Assembly: GCF_036924515.1 (NCBI RefSeq)
Contig: NZ_JAZHRR010000001.1
Span: 4,745,001 to 4,809,000, forward strand
Source of the DNA: Bradyrhizobium sp. AZCC 1610
GTDB taxonomy: Bacteria > Pseudomonadota > Alphaproteobacteria > Rhizobiales > Xanthobacteraceae
Reading direction: 5' to 3'
DNA length: 64,000 nt
A program made the translations under genes and the position numbers. The notes below the pieces were generated by a model, which was not told where the DNA came from, ran no database searches, and saw only the letters and a program-made list of their open reading frames with translations. Of this stretch, positions 8,438-16,574 are shown in pieces. How positions within the stretch are numbered: position 1 is the first letter of the stretch; each line of letters begins with the position of its first letter.

Positions 8438-9265
8438 CTAACCCTTCACCGCGCCAAGCGTCAGCCCGGATACCAGCCAGCGCTGAACCAGCGCAGCCAA
8501 AATCAGTGGCGGCAGCGCGATCAGGGTCGCCGCGGCCATCAATGCGCCCCATTGCGTCGATCCTTCGCCGATAAAGTTGAATGCCGCTGCAATCAACGTC
8601 TTGCTGTCGCCATTCGAGAGCACCAGCGCGAACAGGAAATAATTCCAGGAAAACACGAAGGCCAGAATGGACGCCACGGCCACGCCGGAGGCAACCAGCG
8701 GCAGCGCTATCCGCCAGAGAATGCGCGTGACGCTGCAGCCATCGACCTGTGCCGCTTCAAAGACGCTGCGCGGAATGCCGTCAAACGACGGCAACAGCAC
8801 CCATATGACGATCGGAAGCGTGATGACGGCATGGCTCAGGATGAGCGCGGTGTAGGAGCCGATCATGCCGACCTGACGGAACATCACGTACCACGGCAGC
8901 AGGAATAGCGTGCCAGGCGCCATCCGCGCCGCCAGCGTCAATATCGCCGGCCATGAAATGCGCGTCCACGATACCGCAAACGCCGCGGGAATTCCGAACA
9001 ACAGGCCGAGTGCGGTCGAGCCGATGGTGACGATCAGGCTGTTGATTGCGTAGCTAACGAAAGGCGTCGTTTTTGTAAGCTGCGCATAGTTCTCGAGCGT
9101 CGGGGTGAATATCAGCGTCGGCGGATAAGCTGTCACCTCGAATGACGGCTTCAGCGAGGACAACACCATCCAGAGGGTCGGCGTCAGCACAACGATGCCG
9201 GCGACCACGAGCTGAAGCAGGTTGAGGCGGCGTATCCAGGCATCGGTGATCGGCGCGTCGGTCAC
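8438..9265 (-). CDS. Sugar ABC transporter permease (MalG type)
   Basis: 275 residues, about six membrane segments, and a typical short polar start before the first helix. The cytoplasmic EAA loop is clear (FEAAQVDGCSVTRILWRIAL), where the ATPase docks. It pairs with the MalF-type permease gene, which lies 9 bases upstream on the same strand. It forms half of the transmembrane channel of a binding-protein-dependent carbohydrate importer. The substrate should be the same sugar or polyol used by the operon's enzymes. Confidence 0.92.
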   Translation of the reverse strand: MTDAPITDAWIRRLNLLQLVVAGIVVLTPTLWMVLSSLKPSFEVTAYPPTLIFTPTLENYAQLTKTTPFVSYAINSLIVTIGSTALGLLFGIPAAFAVSWTRISWPAILTLAARMAPGTLFLLPWYVMFRQVGMIGSYTALILSHAVITLPIVIWVLLPSFDGIPRSVFEAAQVDGCSVTRILWRIALPLVASGVAVASILAFVFSWNYFLFALVLSNGDSKTLIAAAFNFIGEGSTQWGALMAAATLIALPPLILAALVQRWLVSGLTLGAVKG

Positions 9266-9274
9266 GGTTTCACC

Positions 9275-10162
9275 TCACCAAGCCACTGCGCCGCGCAGGC
9301 GGTTGAACGCCAGCACGGCGCCGAACACGATTGCGGTCAATGTCAGCATCAGCGCGCTCGCATAGCCGATGTTGAAGAACTCGAAGCCGACCCGGAAGCC
9401 GTAGATATTGAGCGTGTTCGACGCGTTGCCGGGACCGCCCTGGGTCGTGATGTAGATGATGTCGAAGAAGCGCAGCAGATCGACGCTGCGCAGGATCGTT
9501 GCTGTGACGATCGTCGGCATCAGCAGCGGCAGCGTGATGCGCTGGAACGTCTTGAACGCCGAGGCGCCATCGATTTGCGCCGCCTCATAAACGCTCGGCG
9601 GCAGCGACTGCAGACCGCCGAGCACAATGAGCGCGACATACGGCGTCCATTGCCAGGTGTCGATCAGCGCAACCGTCGGGATTACCCAGACCGGCGATGC
9701 CAGCCACTCCGATGGCGGCAACCCGAGGGATTGCAGAATGTAGTTGGCAGCACCGAGCGACGGATCGAGGATGACGAGCCACATCATGCCGGCAACCACC
9801 GGCGGCATCATGAAGGGCGAGATGAAGAACGAACGTACGATGCCCGGCAGACGCTTGGCGTGAAACAGAACCAGCGCCAGCCACACCCCGAATACCAGTT
9901 GCAGCACCAGCGAGAGAACATAGAGCGCGATGGTCACCCACAGTCCGTGCCAGAATTCGGTATCGGCGAGCAGCCTTGCATAGTTCGCCAGCCCAACGAA
10001 CGACTGCTTGCCGGTGGAGGAAAAGCTGTGCAGCCCGAGCCAGACCGTATAGATGACCGGGAACGCAATCATGGCGACGGTGAAGATCACCGCCGGCGCC
10101 GAAAGCGCGGCCAGTTCCAGCCTTTGCCGATCTTCAGTCAATGTGGCGGCAGCCTCGGACAT
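9275..10162 (-). CDS. Sugar ABC transporter permease (MalF/UgpA type)
   Basis: 295 residues with about six membrane helices and the EAA loop YEAAQIDGASAFKTFQRITL. The N-terminal ~20 residues are cytoplasmic and polar. It is the first permease of the CUT1-type pair, lying about 73 bases downstream of the binding-protein gene. Together with the MalG-type permease and the MalK-type ATPase it makes a complete carbohydrate importer. Confidence 0.92.
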   Translation of the reverse strand: MSEAAATLTEDRQRLELAALSAPAVIFTVAMIAFPVIYTVWLGLHSFSSTGKQSFVGLANYARLLADTEFWHGLWVTIALYVLSLVLQLVFGVWLALVLFHAKRLPGIVRSFFISPFMMPPVVAGMMWLVILDPSLGAANYILQSLGLPPSEWLASPVWVIPTVALIDTWQWTPYVALIVLGGLQSLPPSVYEAAQIDGASAFKTFQRITLPLLMPTIVTATILRSVDLLRFFDIIYITTQGGPGNASNTLNIYGFRVGFEFFNIGYASALMLTLTAIVFGAVLAFNRLRGAVAW

Positions 10163-10235
10163 GCCTGCAGTTTTCCCGGATTCAATCTGGAACGACAGGG
10201 CGTCGACCGCGTCAATACGGCCGACGCCTCATGTG

Positions 10236-11537
10236 CTACTTCTGGGCGATCAGGGCATCGAGCCCCTTGTCGGCGTCGGCGCAGGCCTGATCGACGGTCT
10301 TTTGCTTCAGGATCAAATCCTGTACGGCTTGACCGATGAATTCGCGCGACTCCGGATTGGCGACAATGGGATAGCCGACTTCAGACGAGCCCTTCGCAGC
10401 CAGGACATCGAGCGCGGCCTGCCATTGCTTGCGCACCGGCTCCTCCTCGATCCACTTGCGATACGCGGGATCGTTGGCTACGGCGGAACGCGGCGGCGCA
10501 ATCCCCTGCAGTGCCATGCGCTTTTGAATTTCAGGGCTCGTTGCCCATTGCACGAAGTACCAGGCGGCCTCCGGCTGCTTGCTGTGGGCGGAGACGGCCA
10601 TGCCCCAGCCGATCGCGGTCGGGACCTGCCCCGCTTCGCCGGCCGGGAACGGAACAAGCGCGGTGTCCTTCAGCCGCTCACCGCCGTCCATCACCGTACG
10701 CAGTTCGTTTGAGGATTCGAACGACATCGCCGCGCGGCCACTGCGATAGAGTGCTGAAATCTGCTGGAAGCTGTAATTGACGACGCCGGGCGGTCCGTAG
10801 TCCCTGAGCAGGCCGCTGTAGGTTTCCAGCGCTTCCTTGCCCTTGCCCGAGCAGAGATTGGATTTGCCGTTGGCGATGTAGTGGCCGCCGATATTGTGCA
10901 GCACGTTGCTGAAGGTATAGGCGATCGCAGGCTTCAGCCCGCGCGAGACGAATGGTGTGATATTGGCGTCGCACGCCTTCAGCTTCTTCGCCGCCGGCTC
11001 GATGTCCTTGATGGTCGCGGGCGGTTCGACGCCGCATTTTTTGAGAATGTCGGTCCGGTAATAGAGGATCGGCCCCTCGATATTCATCGGCATGCTGGTC
11101 AGCTTGCCGTCAAAGGTTCCCGCCTTCAGCAGAGCCTGGCTGAGGCCTGCATAGTCGTAGTCGCCTGCGACCGCGCCTTTGGTCATTGCCGTTAGATCGG
11201 CGTACCAGCCGGCAGCGGCGAATTGCGGACCTTCGCGCGATGGCAAGGACATGAACACGTCGACCTCGTCGCTACGTGCGTTCATCACGGTGACAAGGCG
11301 CTGGCGCATCTGCTGCTCCTGGTAGCCGTCGACCTTCAGCGTGATGCCGGTGAGCTTCTCGAAATCGGCCTTGTGCGTCAGCAGCGCCTGCGACACCGGA
11401 TTGTTGTTGGCGAGGAAGGTAACGGTCTTGCCCTGGAATTTCTTCCAGTCGAAATCGGCGGCGCAAGCCACCGAAGCCGCGCTACCGGCCGCGACAACGG
11501 CAAGCACAAGGCGCGCCGCAAAGGCTGTGGCTTTCAT
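10236..11537 (-). CDS. Extracellular sugar-binding protein of ABC importer
   Basis: 433 residues starting MKATAFAARLVLAV, a signal peptide probably cleaved after VACA, before ADFDWKKF. The rest has the solute-binding family 1 (MalE-like) pattern: KTVTFLANNNPVSQALL, GWYADLTAMTKG, PILYYRTDIL and GWGMAVSAHSKQPEAAWYFVQW. The start at 11537 has a strong GGAGGAG ribosome binding site; the longer frame upstream runs across the operator and is not real. It is the first gene of the minus-strand operon, divergent from the LacI regulator, and is the periplasmic substrate catcher of the importer. Confidence 0.93.
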   Translation of the reverse strand: MKATAFAARLVLAVVAAGSAASVACAADFDWKKFQGKTVTFLANNNPVSQALLTHKADFEKLTGITLKVDGYQEQQMRQRLVTVMNARSDEVDVFMSLPSREGPQFAAAGWYADLTAMTKGAVAGDYDYAGLSQALLKAGTFDGKLTSMPMNIEGPILYYRTDILKKCGVEPPATIKDIEPAAKKLKACDANITPFVSRGLKPAIAYTFSNVLHNIGGHYIANGKSNLCSGKGKEALETYSGLLRDYGPPGVVNYSFQQISALYRSGRAAMSFESSNELRTVMDGGERLKDTALVPFPAGEAGQVPTAIGWGMAVSAHSKQPEAAWYFVQWATSPEIQKRMALQGIAPPRSAVANDPAYRKWIEEEPVRKQWQAALDVLAAKGSSEVGYPIVANPESREFIGQAVQDLILKQKTVDQACADADKGLDALIAQK

Positions 11538-11595
11538 CGGTCTCCTCCCTTGGTGGGAGCTGACCGCCCCCGTTTCCGGCTGAACCGGCATTCTC

Positions 11596-11609
11596 TGAAA
11601 ACGGTTACA
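11596..11609. promoter_or_regulatory. LacI-type operator candidate before the binding-protein gene
   Basis: The 14-base near-palindrome TGAAAACGGTTACA lies 59 bases upstream of the binding-protein start. It resembles the general LacI/GalR-family operator form TGnAACCGGTTnCA and lies in the gap shared with the divergent LacI gene. It probably represses or de-represses the catabolic operon. Confidence 0.55.
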
Positions 11610-11707
11610 TAGTAGGCCGACAAAGCCGGCTGTCAAGTTGGCGCATAACACAACTTCTAAGGCAAATATCGATAGACACGTCGCCTCGCATCCGGCATCC
11701 TTAATCT

Positions 11708-11719
11708 TGTAACGTTACA
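11708..11719. promoter_or_regulatory. LacI-type operator candidate before the lacI-like gene
   Basis: The perfect 12-base palindrome TGTAACGTTACA ends 23 bases before the regulator start. It shares the TGTAAC half with the other site at 11596-11609 (read on the minus strand as TGTAACC). Two related sites about 110 bases apart would suit autoregulation and looping by a LacI-family tetramer. Confidence 0.6.
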
Positions 11720-11741
11720 TTTCAAATGCCAACCGGCGTAC

Positions 11742-12794
11742 GTGGCGATGGAACGATCCGCAAAACAAGGAATTCGCGCGGTAGCCGCCAAGGCCGGCGT
11801 GTCGATCGCTTCGGTATCGCGCGCCCTCAACAACCCGGACTCAGTAAGCGCGCCGCTGCGGGCGCGCATTGCGCGCGCCGTCGAGACGGTCGGCTATATT
11901 CCGCACGCACCGGCGCGTGAGCTGTCGTCACGCCGTTCGCGCACACTCGGCGCGATCGTCCCGACCATCGACAACACCATGTTCGCGCGCGGCATCGCCT
12001 CGCTGCAGAAGTATCTCTCTTCCGTCGGCTACATGCTGTTCCTGACCACGAGCGGTTACGACCTCGACGCCGAGCTGGAGCAGGCCCGCAACCTCGTCAG
12101 CCGTGGTGTTGACGGCCTGGTGCTGCGCGGCGACTGCCATCATGACGGCTTGCGCAAGATGCTCGCCGACTATTCCGTGCCCTTCATCAATGTCGGCATC
12201 TATCGCCCCGACCGGCCCTACCCTTGTGTCGGCACCGACAACGAAGCCGCTGCGCACCGTGCCGCCTCGCATGTAATCGAACTCGGCCATCGGCGGATCG
12301 GGATCGTGTCCGCACTCCAGCGCAACAACGATCGGGCGAGCGCCCGCGTCGCCGGCTTTCGCCGCGCGATGGCCGAACACGGCATCAAGACGCCCCCGCA
12401 ATGGCATGTCGAAGTGCCCTATACGCTGGACGATGCGCGCGAAGCCGCCCGCTACCTGCTCGGCCTCAAGGACCGGCCGACGGCCGTGGTCTGCGGCAAT
12501 GACGTTATCGCCTATGGCGTGCTGCTGGAGGCAGAACGCAGCGGATTCTCAGTGCCCGACGACCTGTCGGTGGTCGGCTTCGACGATCTCGACTGGAGCC
12601 GGCATCTGCGACCCAGCCTCACGACCATCCATGTACCGACTGGAGATACCTGGCAGCGCGCCGGCGAATATCTCGTCCGTCACCTCGCGGGCGAGCAGAC
12701 CATCATGCATCACGAAGTCGATTACTCGCTGATCGTCCGCGAGTCGACCGCACCGCCGATGCGATCATCCCAAGAACAAGGAGCAACCCGATGA
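11742..12794 (+). CDS. LacI-family transcriptional regulator
   Basis: 350 residues. The N-terminal helix-turn-helix reads IRAVAAKAGVSIASVSRALN, followed by the hinge-helix region (VGYIPHAPARELSSRRS). A periplasmic-binding-protein-like sensor domain follows: TLGAIVPTIDNTMFARGI, GVDGLVLRGD, VVCGNDVIAYGVL, SVVGFDDLDW. The start is GTG at 11742 or ATG at 11748. It is transcribed divergently from the sugar operon and ends 4 bases inside the SDR gene. It most likely represses the operon and itself until the sugar or a phosphorylated intermediate binds. Confidence 0.92.
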   Translation: MAMERSAKQGIRAVAAKAGVSIASVSRALNNPDSVSAPLRARIARAVETVGYIPHAPARELSSRRSRTLGAIVPTIDNTMFARGIASLQKYLSSVGYMLFLTTSGYDLDAELEQARNLVSRGVDGLVLRGDCHHDGLRKMLADYSVPFINVGIYRPDRPYPCVGTDNEAAAHRAASHVIELGHRRIGIVSALQRNNDRASARVAGFRRAMAEHGIKTPPQWHVEVPYTLDDAREAARYLLGLKDRPTAVVCGNDVIAYGVLLEAERSGFSVPDDLSVVGFDDLDWSRHLRPSLTTIHVPTGDTWQRAGEYLVRHLAGEQTIMHHEVDYSLIVRESTAPPMRSSQEQGATR

Positions 12795-13783
12795 ACGCAC
12801 CCTTCGCGCTGGCTTCTGGATTCCATGCCGTGGTGATCGGCGGCGCCGGCGACATTGGCGCTGCCATCGCCAATCTTTTCTGCGACCTCGGCGCCACGGT
12901 AACAGCCACCGGTGTCAACGATGCCGACATCGCGCGCACCGTACTGCTGCCCCGACCGGGATTGCAGCTGATTCCTCTCGATATTACGAATGACGAGGCG
13001 GTTACATCGTTCGCCCGCCGGCATGAACGCGTCGATGCGCTGGTCAACTGCGCCGGTATACTGGCGCGCGACAAGGAATTTGAGATCGAGACTTTTACAA
13101 AAGTGCTCGATGTCAACCTCACCGGGACGTTCCGCACCTGCATGGCCTTTCGGGCTGCGCTTACCGGCGCCAAAGGTTCGATCGTCAACATCGCGTCGAT
13201 GAACGCAACGCTCGCGCTGCCGCGCATCCCCGCCTATTGCGCGAGCAAGGGTGGCGTCGTCATGCTGACCAAGGCGCTGGCGCTGGCCTGGGCGGAAGAA
13301 GGTATCCGCGTCAATGCGGTCGCGCCGGGCTATATCGAGACGGCGATCAATGCCGCAGGACGATCCGATCGCGCGCACTACCAGCGTATCGCCGATCGCA
13401 CGGCGTTCAAACGATGGGGGCAGCCAGAGGACATTGCCGGCGCCGTCGCATTTCTCTGCATGCCGGCATCGCAATACACGACCGGCACGGTTGTCGCCGT
13501 CGATGGCGGCTTTTCTCGCAGGCTGATGGCCGCATTTCCGGACTATGGAAGAAGACCTGTCCCGGGTCGCCAGCGGAAAACGTGCTTCCACGGCGCTGCC
13601 GCAAACGCGTTCCCCTACCCTTCCGCACGGTTACTCGCGACGGCAAGGCTCAGCAAAAACGGAAGCCACCATGAGCCAGCCCGCATTCGATCCCTTTGGA
13701 GAGCCGGTCCCGGCCGTCGATACCTCGACCGCGCCGATCCACGCCTCCAATGGAGGAAGCGCGCCCGGTCGAGGCTCTGCTAA
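12791..13783 (+). CDS. SDR-family oxidoreductase with unusual C-terminal tail
   Basis: 330 residues as read, overlapping the regulator stop by 4 bases (ATGA). The classical short-chain dehydrogenase marks are present: IGGAGDIGAAIA for NAD(P) binding, LVNCAGILARD, the catalytic serine in SIVNIASMNA, and YCASKGG with the YxxxK pair. The normal family end, TTGTVVAVDGGFSRRLM, falls near residue 245. The remaining ~80 residues are arginine- and proline-rich, match nothing I know, and run almost to the long repeat copy at 13794. The tail is probably read-through after the original 3' end was lost or shifted. It likely oxidises or reduces a sugar-derived intermediate. Confidence 0.85.
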   Translation: MNAPFALASGFHAVVIGGAGDIGAAIANLFCDLGATVTATGVNDADIARTVLLPRPGLQLIPLDITNDEAVTSFARRHERVDALVNCAGILARDKEFEIETFTKVLDVNLTGTFRTCMAFRAALTGAKGSIVNIASMNATLALPRIPAYCASKGGVVMLTKALALAWAEEGIRVNAVAPGYIETAINAAGRSDRAHYQRIADRTAFKRWGQPEDIAGAVAFLCMPASQYTTGTVVAVDGGFSRRLMAAFPDYGRRPVPGRQRKTCFHGAAANAFPYPSARLLATARLSKNGSHHEPARIRSLWRAGPGRRYLDRADPRLQWRKRARSRLC

Positions 13784-13847
13784 TTTAGCTGTCGCTAGAT
13801 TTTCTTTGATCTCCCGGTGCACACCTCGTGCACACGCCGTCTCCTAA
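13671..13847 (+). other. Truncated open frame running into the repeat
   Basis: A frame overlapping the SDR tail begins MSQPAFDPFGEPVPAVDTST, which looks more protein-like than the SDR read-through in this stretch. From about codon 41 on it is encoded by the direct repeat and stops soon after. It may be the 5' piece of a gene cut by the repeat insertion or rearrangement. A ribosome binding site is weak (GGAAG). Low certainty. Confidence 0.25.
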
Positions 13848-13888
13848 CTATTTGAAAGAACTAAACTCTCGCTCCAATCCATCATTGG
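13794..13888. repeat. Long imperfect direct repeat, copy 2
   Basis: Same orientation and order as the copy at 2977-3070: it begins GCTAGATTTTCTTTGATCT, then has GTGCACACC, CTCCTAACTA and CGCTCCAATCCATCATTGG. Differences are scattered point changes, so this is an old duplication or a family element. It lies 10 bases after the SDR stop. Confidence 0.75.
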
Positions 13889-14824
13889 ACAAATCGTGGT
13901 GCCGTTCCCGGTCGCCATCTGCTGAGACGGGTCTGGGCTGCAATGAACACTGCGAGCTCAGCTATCGCACGATGCAGGCCCTCAGATCATCGAGCGCTAG
14001 TTGGTCCCTCCTCCAAAAAAGGACCGTTTCAAAATCAACTGCTCAAACGGTTTCTCTCGCAAAGGAAAGTCGACCAAGTCGTTGGAGAAATCGCTCGAGC
14101 ATTATTTGCTGGTCGAAGAGGCGCCGGCGGACGCGAAGGCGGGCAGCGGCGGCAAGCTCAACGTGGAAAACACTGAAGACCAGTCCGCTGGAGCTCAATA
14201 TCTGATGGTGGCGGGCGGCTCGCCGAAGTTGAATGTTGCAAATACTCTGCTGCAGTAGCTTGGGTTCGCAAGTTGAGTATTTGGCAACGCTCAGCTGTTT
14301 TCGTTCCGCAAGACAGCTAGCCAGAAGCTTTCCCCTCTGAACTGATAAGCGAAGAGTGTTTCTTGTTGAGGACGACGGCGAGGCAACCTATCGACGCGGT
14401 GCACGATGTTGCCCTGCTCGCACAACTGATAGGGTTTGTGTAATTTCCTGTCGGCCTACGACTCTATTTGCGACCAAAGCTTATCGGTGAGCTCGGTCCT
14501 ATTTACGTATCAAGGCGTACGAAGATAAGCGCTTCGCAGTGCCCCACGGCGATCCGTGAACGTTCTACACTTCGCGTCCATGGGTAGTCGCCAGCCGAGC
14601 TCGCTAAGTTGATTAGGTAGAATCGCGCTTCTGTGCTTTTGCCGGGGTTCGCTTGCCCGTATCCCTCGCGTCGTCGTTCTATTTCGCCAAGCGAAGTTTG
14701 ATTATCAAGCGACGATGGGGTGCAGGCTGCGGACATCAGCAATGTCATTGTCATTCGCGTCAACCTCGCGACTCCGATATATCCGCCGCACCTGAACTCT
14801 CCCTCATCGTTGGCACGTTAGCGG
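13889..14824. other. Gene-poor region with one possible small ORF
   Basis: The only frame of note is 14001-14258 (+), 85 codons, with a lysine/serine-rich start (KKDRFKINCSNGFSRKGKS) and two similar segments, GGKLNVEN and GSPKLNVAN. It has no ribosome binding site of quality and no known family. Near 14355 a short stretch reads RRVFLVEDDGEATY, like the start of a receiver domain, but the frame then degenerates. I see no other gene, tRNA or transposase. Confidence 0.35.
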
Positions 14825-15127
14825 TCATTTGCCGAGCGTCACCTTGATGCCGAGCCACACAGCTACGACAAAGCCTGTTGCGATGACCGTGACGACAGTC
14901 TTGAATGCATAGCTCTGTACCTGCTCGACGCCCCTACGCCAGCGCCGCAAGTGGTGAAGATCCGCGCGAAGCTCCTTGCGATCATCTTCGTCGATCCCGA
15001 AGGATGTCAGTGTCGTCGCGACGGCTTTGACAACCATTGCATCGATGTCGTCTCGACCAGTCCTTTGTTGTTCGGCCAGAGTCTCTGCGACGATGGCCCT
15101 GACATCCGCAGCCTGCACTCTAGTCAT
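14825..15127 (-). CDS. Small membrane-anchored protein, phage-type
   Basis: 100 residues. The N-terminal 70 are helical and charged (VRAIVAETLAEQQRTGRDD, FGIDEDDRKELRADLHHLRR). One membrane helix follows near the C-terminus (VVTVIATGFVVAVWLGIKV). Proteins with this helix-then-anchor plan occur beside lysis or tail genes in alphaproteobacterial prophages (from memory). The ATG overlaps by 4 bases the stop of a short upstream frame ending FENVARIFKR, which suggests a coupled pair. No capsid or lysin gene is nearby, so this looks like a phage leftover. Confidence 0.6.
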   Translation of the reverse strand: MTRVQAADVRAIVAETLAEQQRTGRDDIDAMVVKAVATTLTSFGIDEDDRKELRADLHHLRRWRRGVEQVQSYAFKTVVTVIATGFVVAVWLGIKVTLGK

Positions 15128-15276
15128 CGCTTGAAAATCCGAGCCACGTTCTCAAAACCTCGCTTGGTGAAATGGATGGACATCCCGTCAATCGTCTCGA
15201 TGAACTGCTGCCGTGGAATTGGAGCTCCGCAGGGCCCGCCGCTGCCACAGCCTGAGCAAAGCCAGGCTCTCGCCAA
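15124..15276 (-). CDS. Possible short coupled gene, cysteine-rich start
   Basis: A 50-codon frame with a TTG start at best. It begins LARAWLCSGCGSGGPCGAP and ends FTKRGFENVARIFKR. Its stop overlaps the next gene's ATG as ATGA, which is the main reason to record it. The CSGCGSGGPC cluster could be a metal knuckle or chance. No ATG or GTG is in frame close by, so it may be the end of a decayed longer gene. Confidence 0.3.
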   Translation of the reverse strand: MARAWLCSGCGSGGPCGAPIPRQQFIETIDGMSIHFTKRGFENVARIFKR

Positions 15277-15370
15277 ACGGCGAACATGAGACCGCGGGCG
15301 GTTGCAATGGTCGTCCTTTGTAACGATATTGCCTGGCGGTCCATAATTACGGTGTGATGGGGATAAAGAG

Positions 15371-15589
15371 GTGACGCAGTCTTCCCGAAACGGAACGGAT
15401 GCCAGGCTGCTCTCCGAAGCCGTTGCCGCGCTTCGTGAGTTGGTCGCACGCGCGCGAGACGCCAACGATCGGTCGTTCGACGATGGCCATTCGGTTGATG
15501 CCTGGAAAAGCGATGAACTCAGTGCCGCGATAGAACGTGCCGAAGCGGTGATCGCGAAAGCTGCCATTGCTGAGCCCCGTACAGAGTAG
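15371..15589 (+). CDS. Small hypothetical helical protein
   Basis: 72 residues from GTG 15371 (an AAAGAG ribosome binding site directly upstream). It is soluble and alanine- and glutamate-rich (LLSEAVAALRELVARARDA, SDELSAAIERAEAVIAKAA), likely forming two helices. Codon use and composition resemble the real genes of the window. No family recognised. Confidence 0.5.
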   Translation: MTQSSRNGTDARLLSEAVAALRELVARARDANDRSFDDGHSVDAWKSDELSAAIERAEAVIAKAAIAEPRTE

Positions 15590-16127
15590 GAGCTCCCCGA
15601 GTCGGCGCATTGCCACCCGAGACGGCTAGGCTCGTCAAGACCCGACGTCATGTGCAGCCTCCGGACGCATACGAAAGGAGCGCTGCTTGTTTAGAGAAGT
15701 AGCAAAAAGGCGTAGGACGGAGTTGACTTTGCACGCCCGATTAGGAAGGCAAGATAAAAGCGACGATGTCGCGCCAGCCGCCGGTGATCGTAAGTGTTTG
15801 TCTGCGCATTGATTTTGATGACACAGCAGCGGCGCCGTATGAACCGGCATGGTGGCGCTCGAACTGAGAAGGCAACAAAATCAATGCTCCGGACGCCATC
15901 ATTCGCAGCGGAGCGTCTCGTTGCGCGTGCATGTCGAGCCGTGATTGCATGGGAGAACACCGCCAAACTGACGGTCGCAATAAAGGCTCGCGCTGCAAGC
16001 AACCGGCTCCGCCGGTTTGCAGCCTTCACTGCACTCCGATGGCCGGCTCTCAACAAATTGCAGAAAATTCGACGAAACGGTTTCGATAAATTGAAACCGC
16101 CTTGGCCGATTGTCTTGTGAAATGAAA

Positions 16128-16154
16128 AGCCCGCCGCCGTTTCCGGCGCGGGCT
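16128..16154 (-). terminator. GC-rich hairpin, terminator-like on the minus strand
   Basis: AGCCCGCCGCCG and CGGCGCGGGCT flank a 4-base loop. On the minus strand the stem is followed by TTTTCATTTC, as in a weak intrinsic terminator. No minus-strand gene ends directly upstream, so it may instead belong to a dispersed intergenic repeat. Confidence 0.4.
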
Positions 16155-16186
16155 CTATGATATCGGCGATGATGCCAATGTGCCCC

Positions 16187-16206
16187 TGATTTGCCCGACG
16201 CGTCAA
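16187..16206. repeat. Short dispersed repeat, copy 1 (TGATTTGCCCGACG core)
   Basis: TGATTTGCCCGACGCGTCAA occurs here and, with one difference, at 16545-16564. The preceding 18 bases (GATGATGCC...) are also similar in both copies. The two copies bracket a small membrane-protein gene. I recall this core as common between Bradyrhizobium genes, which a genome count would test. Confidence 0.6.
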
Positions 16207-16308
16207 GTGGCCAAGCAAACCAGGTTCAGCACAGCGACATCGAAAACAAGACCGTTGGGCTGTGGATGGCGCGACCTGCGGCCCAACCGAGCGCAAGGAG
16301 GCTATCGG

Positions 16309-16494
16309 ATGTTTTTCGTTGCTGCGGTGCTCACGATTCTGTCGGGCTTGTTCTATGCGGCGGGCCGTCACGAGATCGGCTCGCTGGGTGTAGCGATGTG
16401 CCAATACGGCAGCCCGTTTTGCGACAATCCGCTGCTCGTACTGGTAGCTGCAGGGTTGGCTGCGTGCTGGGGCGCATTCGTCAGCGTGCGCTGA
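16309..16494 (+). CDS. 61-residue two-helix membrane protein
   Basis: Starts MFFVAAVLTILSGLFYAAG after a strong AAGGAGG ribosome binding site, with two hydrophobic helices joined by a short loop containing two cysteines (MCQYGSPFCDN). Upstream in-frame start codons lack such a site. Similar short membrane proteins of unknown role are frequent in Bradyrhizobium (from memory). It lies between two copies of a dispersed repeat. Confidence 0.65.
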   Translation: MFFVAAVLTILSGLFYAAGRHEIGSLGVAMCQYGSPFCDNPLLVLVAAGLAACWGAFVSVR

Positions 16495-16544
16495 CGCGTT
16501 CGTTTGGAAGCTTGCGGACCTCGGTGAGGATGCCGTTATGCCGG

Positions 16545-16564
16545 TGATTTGCCCGACGTGTCAA
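16545..16564. repeat. Short dispersed repeat, copy 2
   Basis: TGATTTGCCCGACGTGTCAA, differing by one base from the copy at 16187-16206, in the same orientation. It lies between two convergent small genes. Confidence 0.6.
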
Positions 16565-16574
16565 ACGGCGCGCT

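Larger units (their letters stand above)
15590..16308. other. Intergenic region with hairpin and dispersed repeat
   Basis: No gene I can defend. A plus frame at 15794-16120 (108 codons, very basic) and a long minus frame lack family features and ribosome binding sites. The stretch ends with a GC-rich hairpin at 16128-16154 and a short dispersed repeat at 16187-16206, both treated separately. Confidence 0.4.

Noticed and set aside
14355..14420. Receiver-domain-like start (RRVFLVEDDGEATY)
   Set aside because: Only about 15 residues match, then stops and frame changes; could be chance.
15691..16404. Long open frame of 237 codons on the minus strand
   Set aside because: Arginine-rich composition without domains, passes through the GC hairpin and the dispersed repeat, and has no ribosome binding site.
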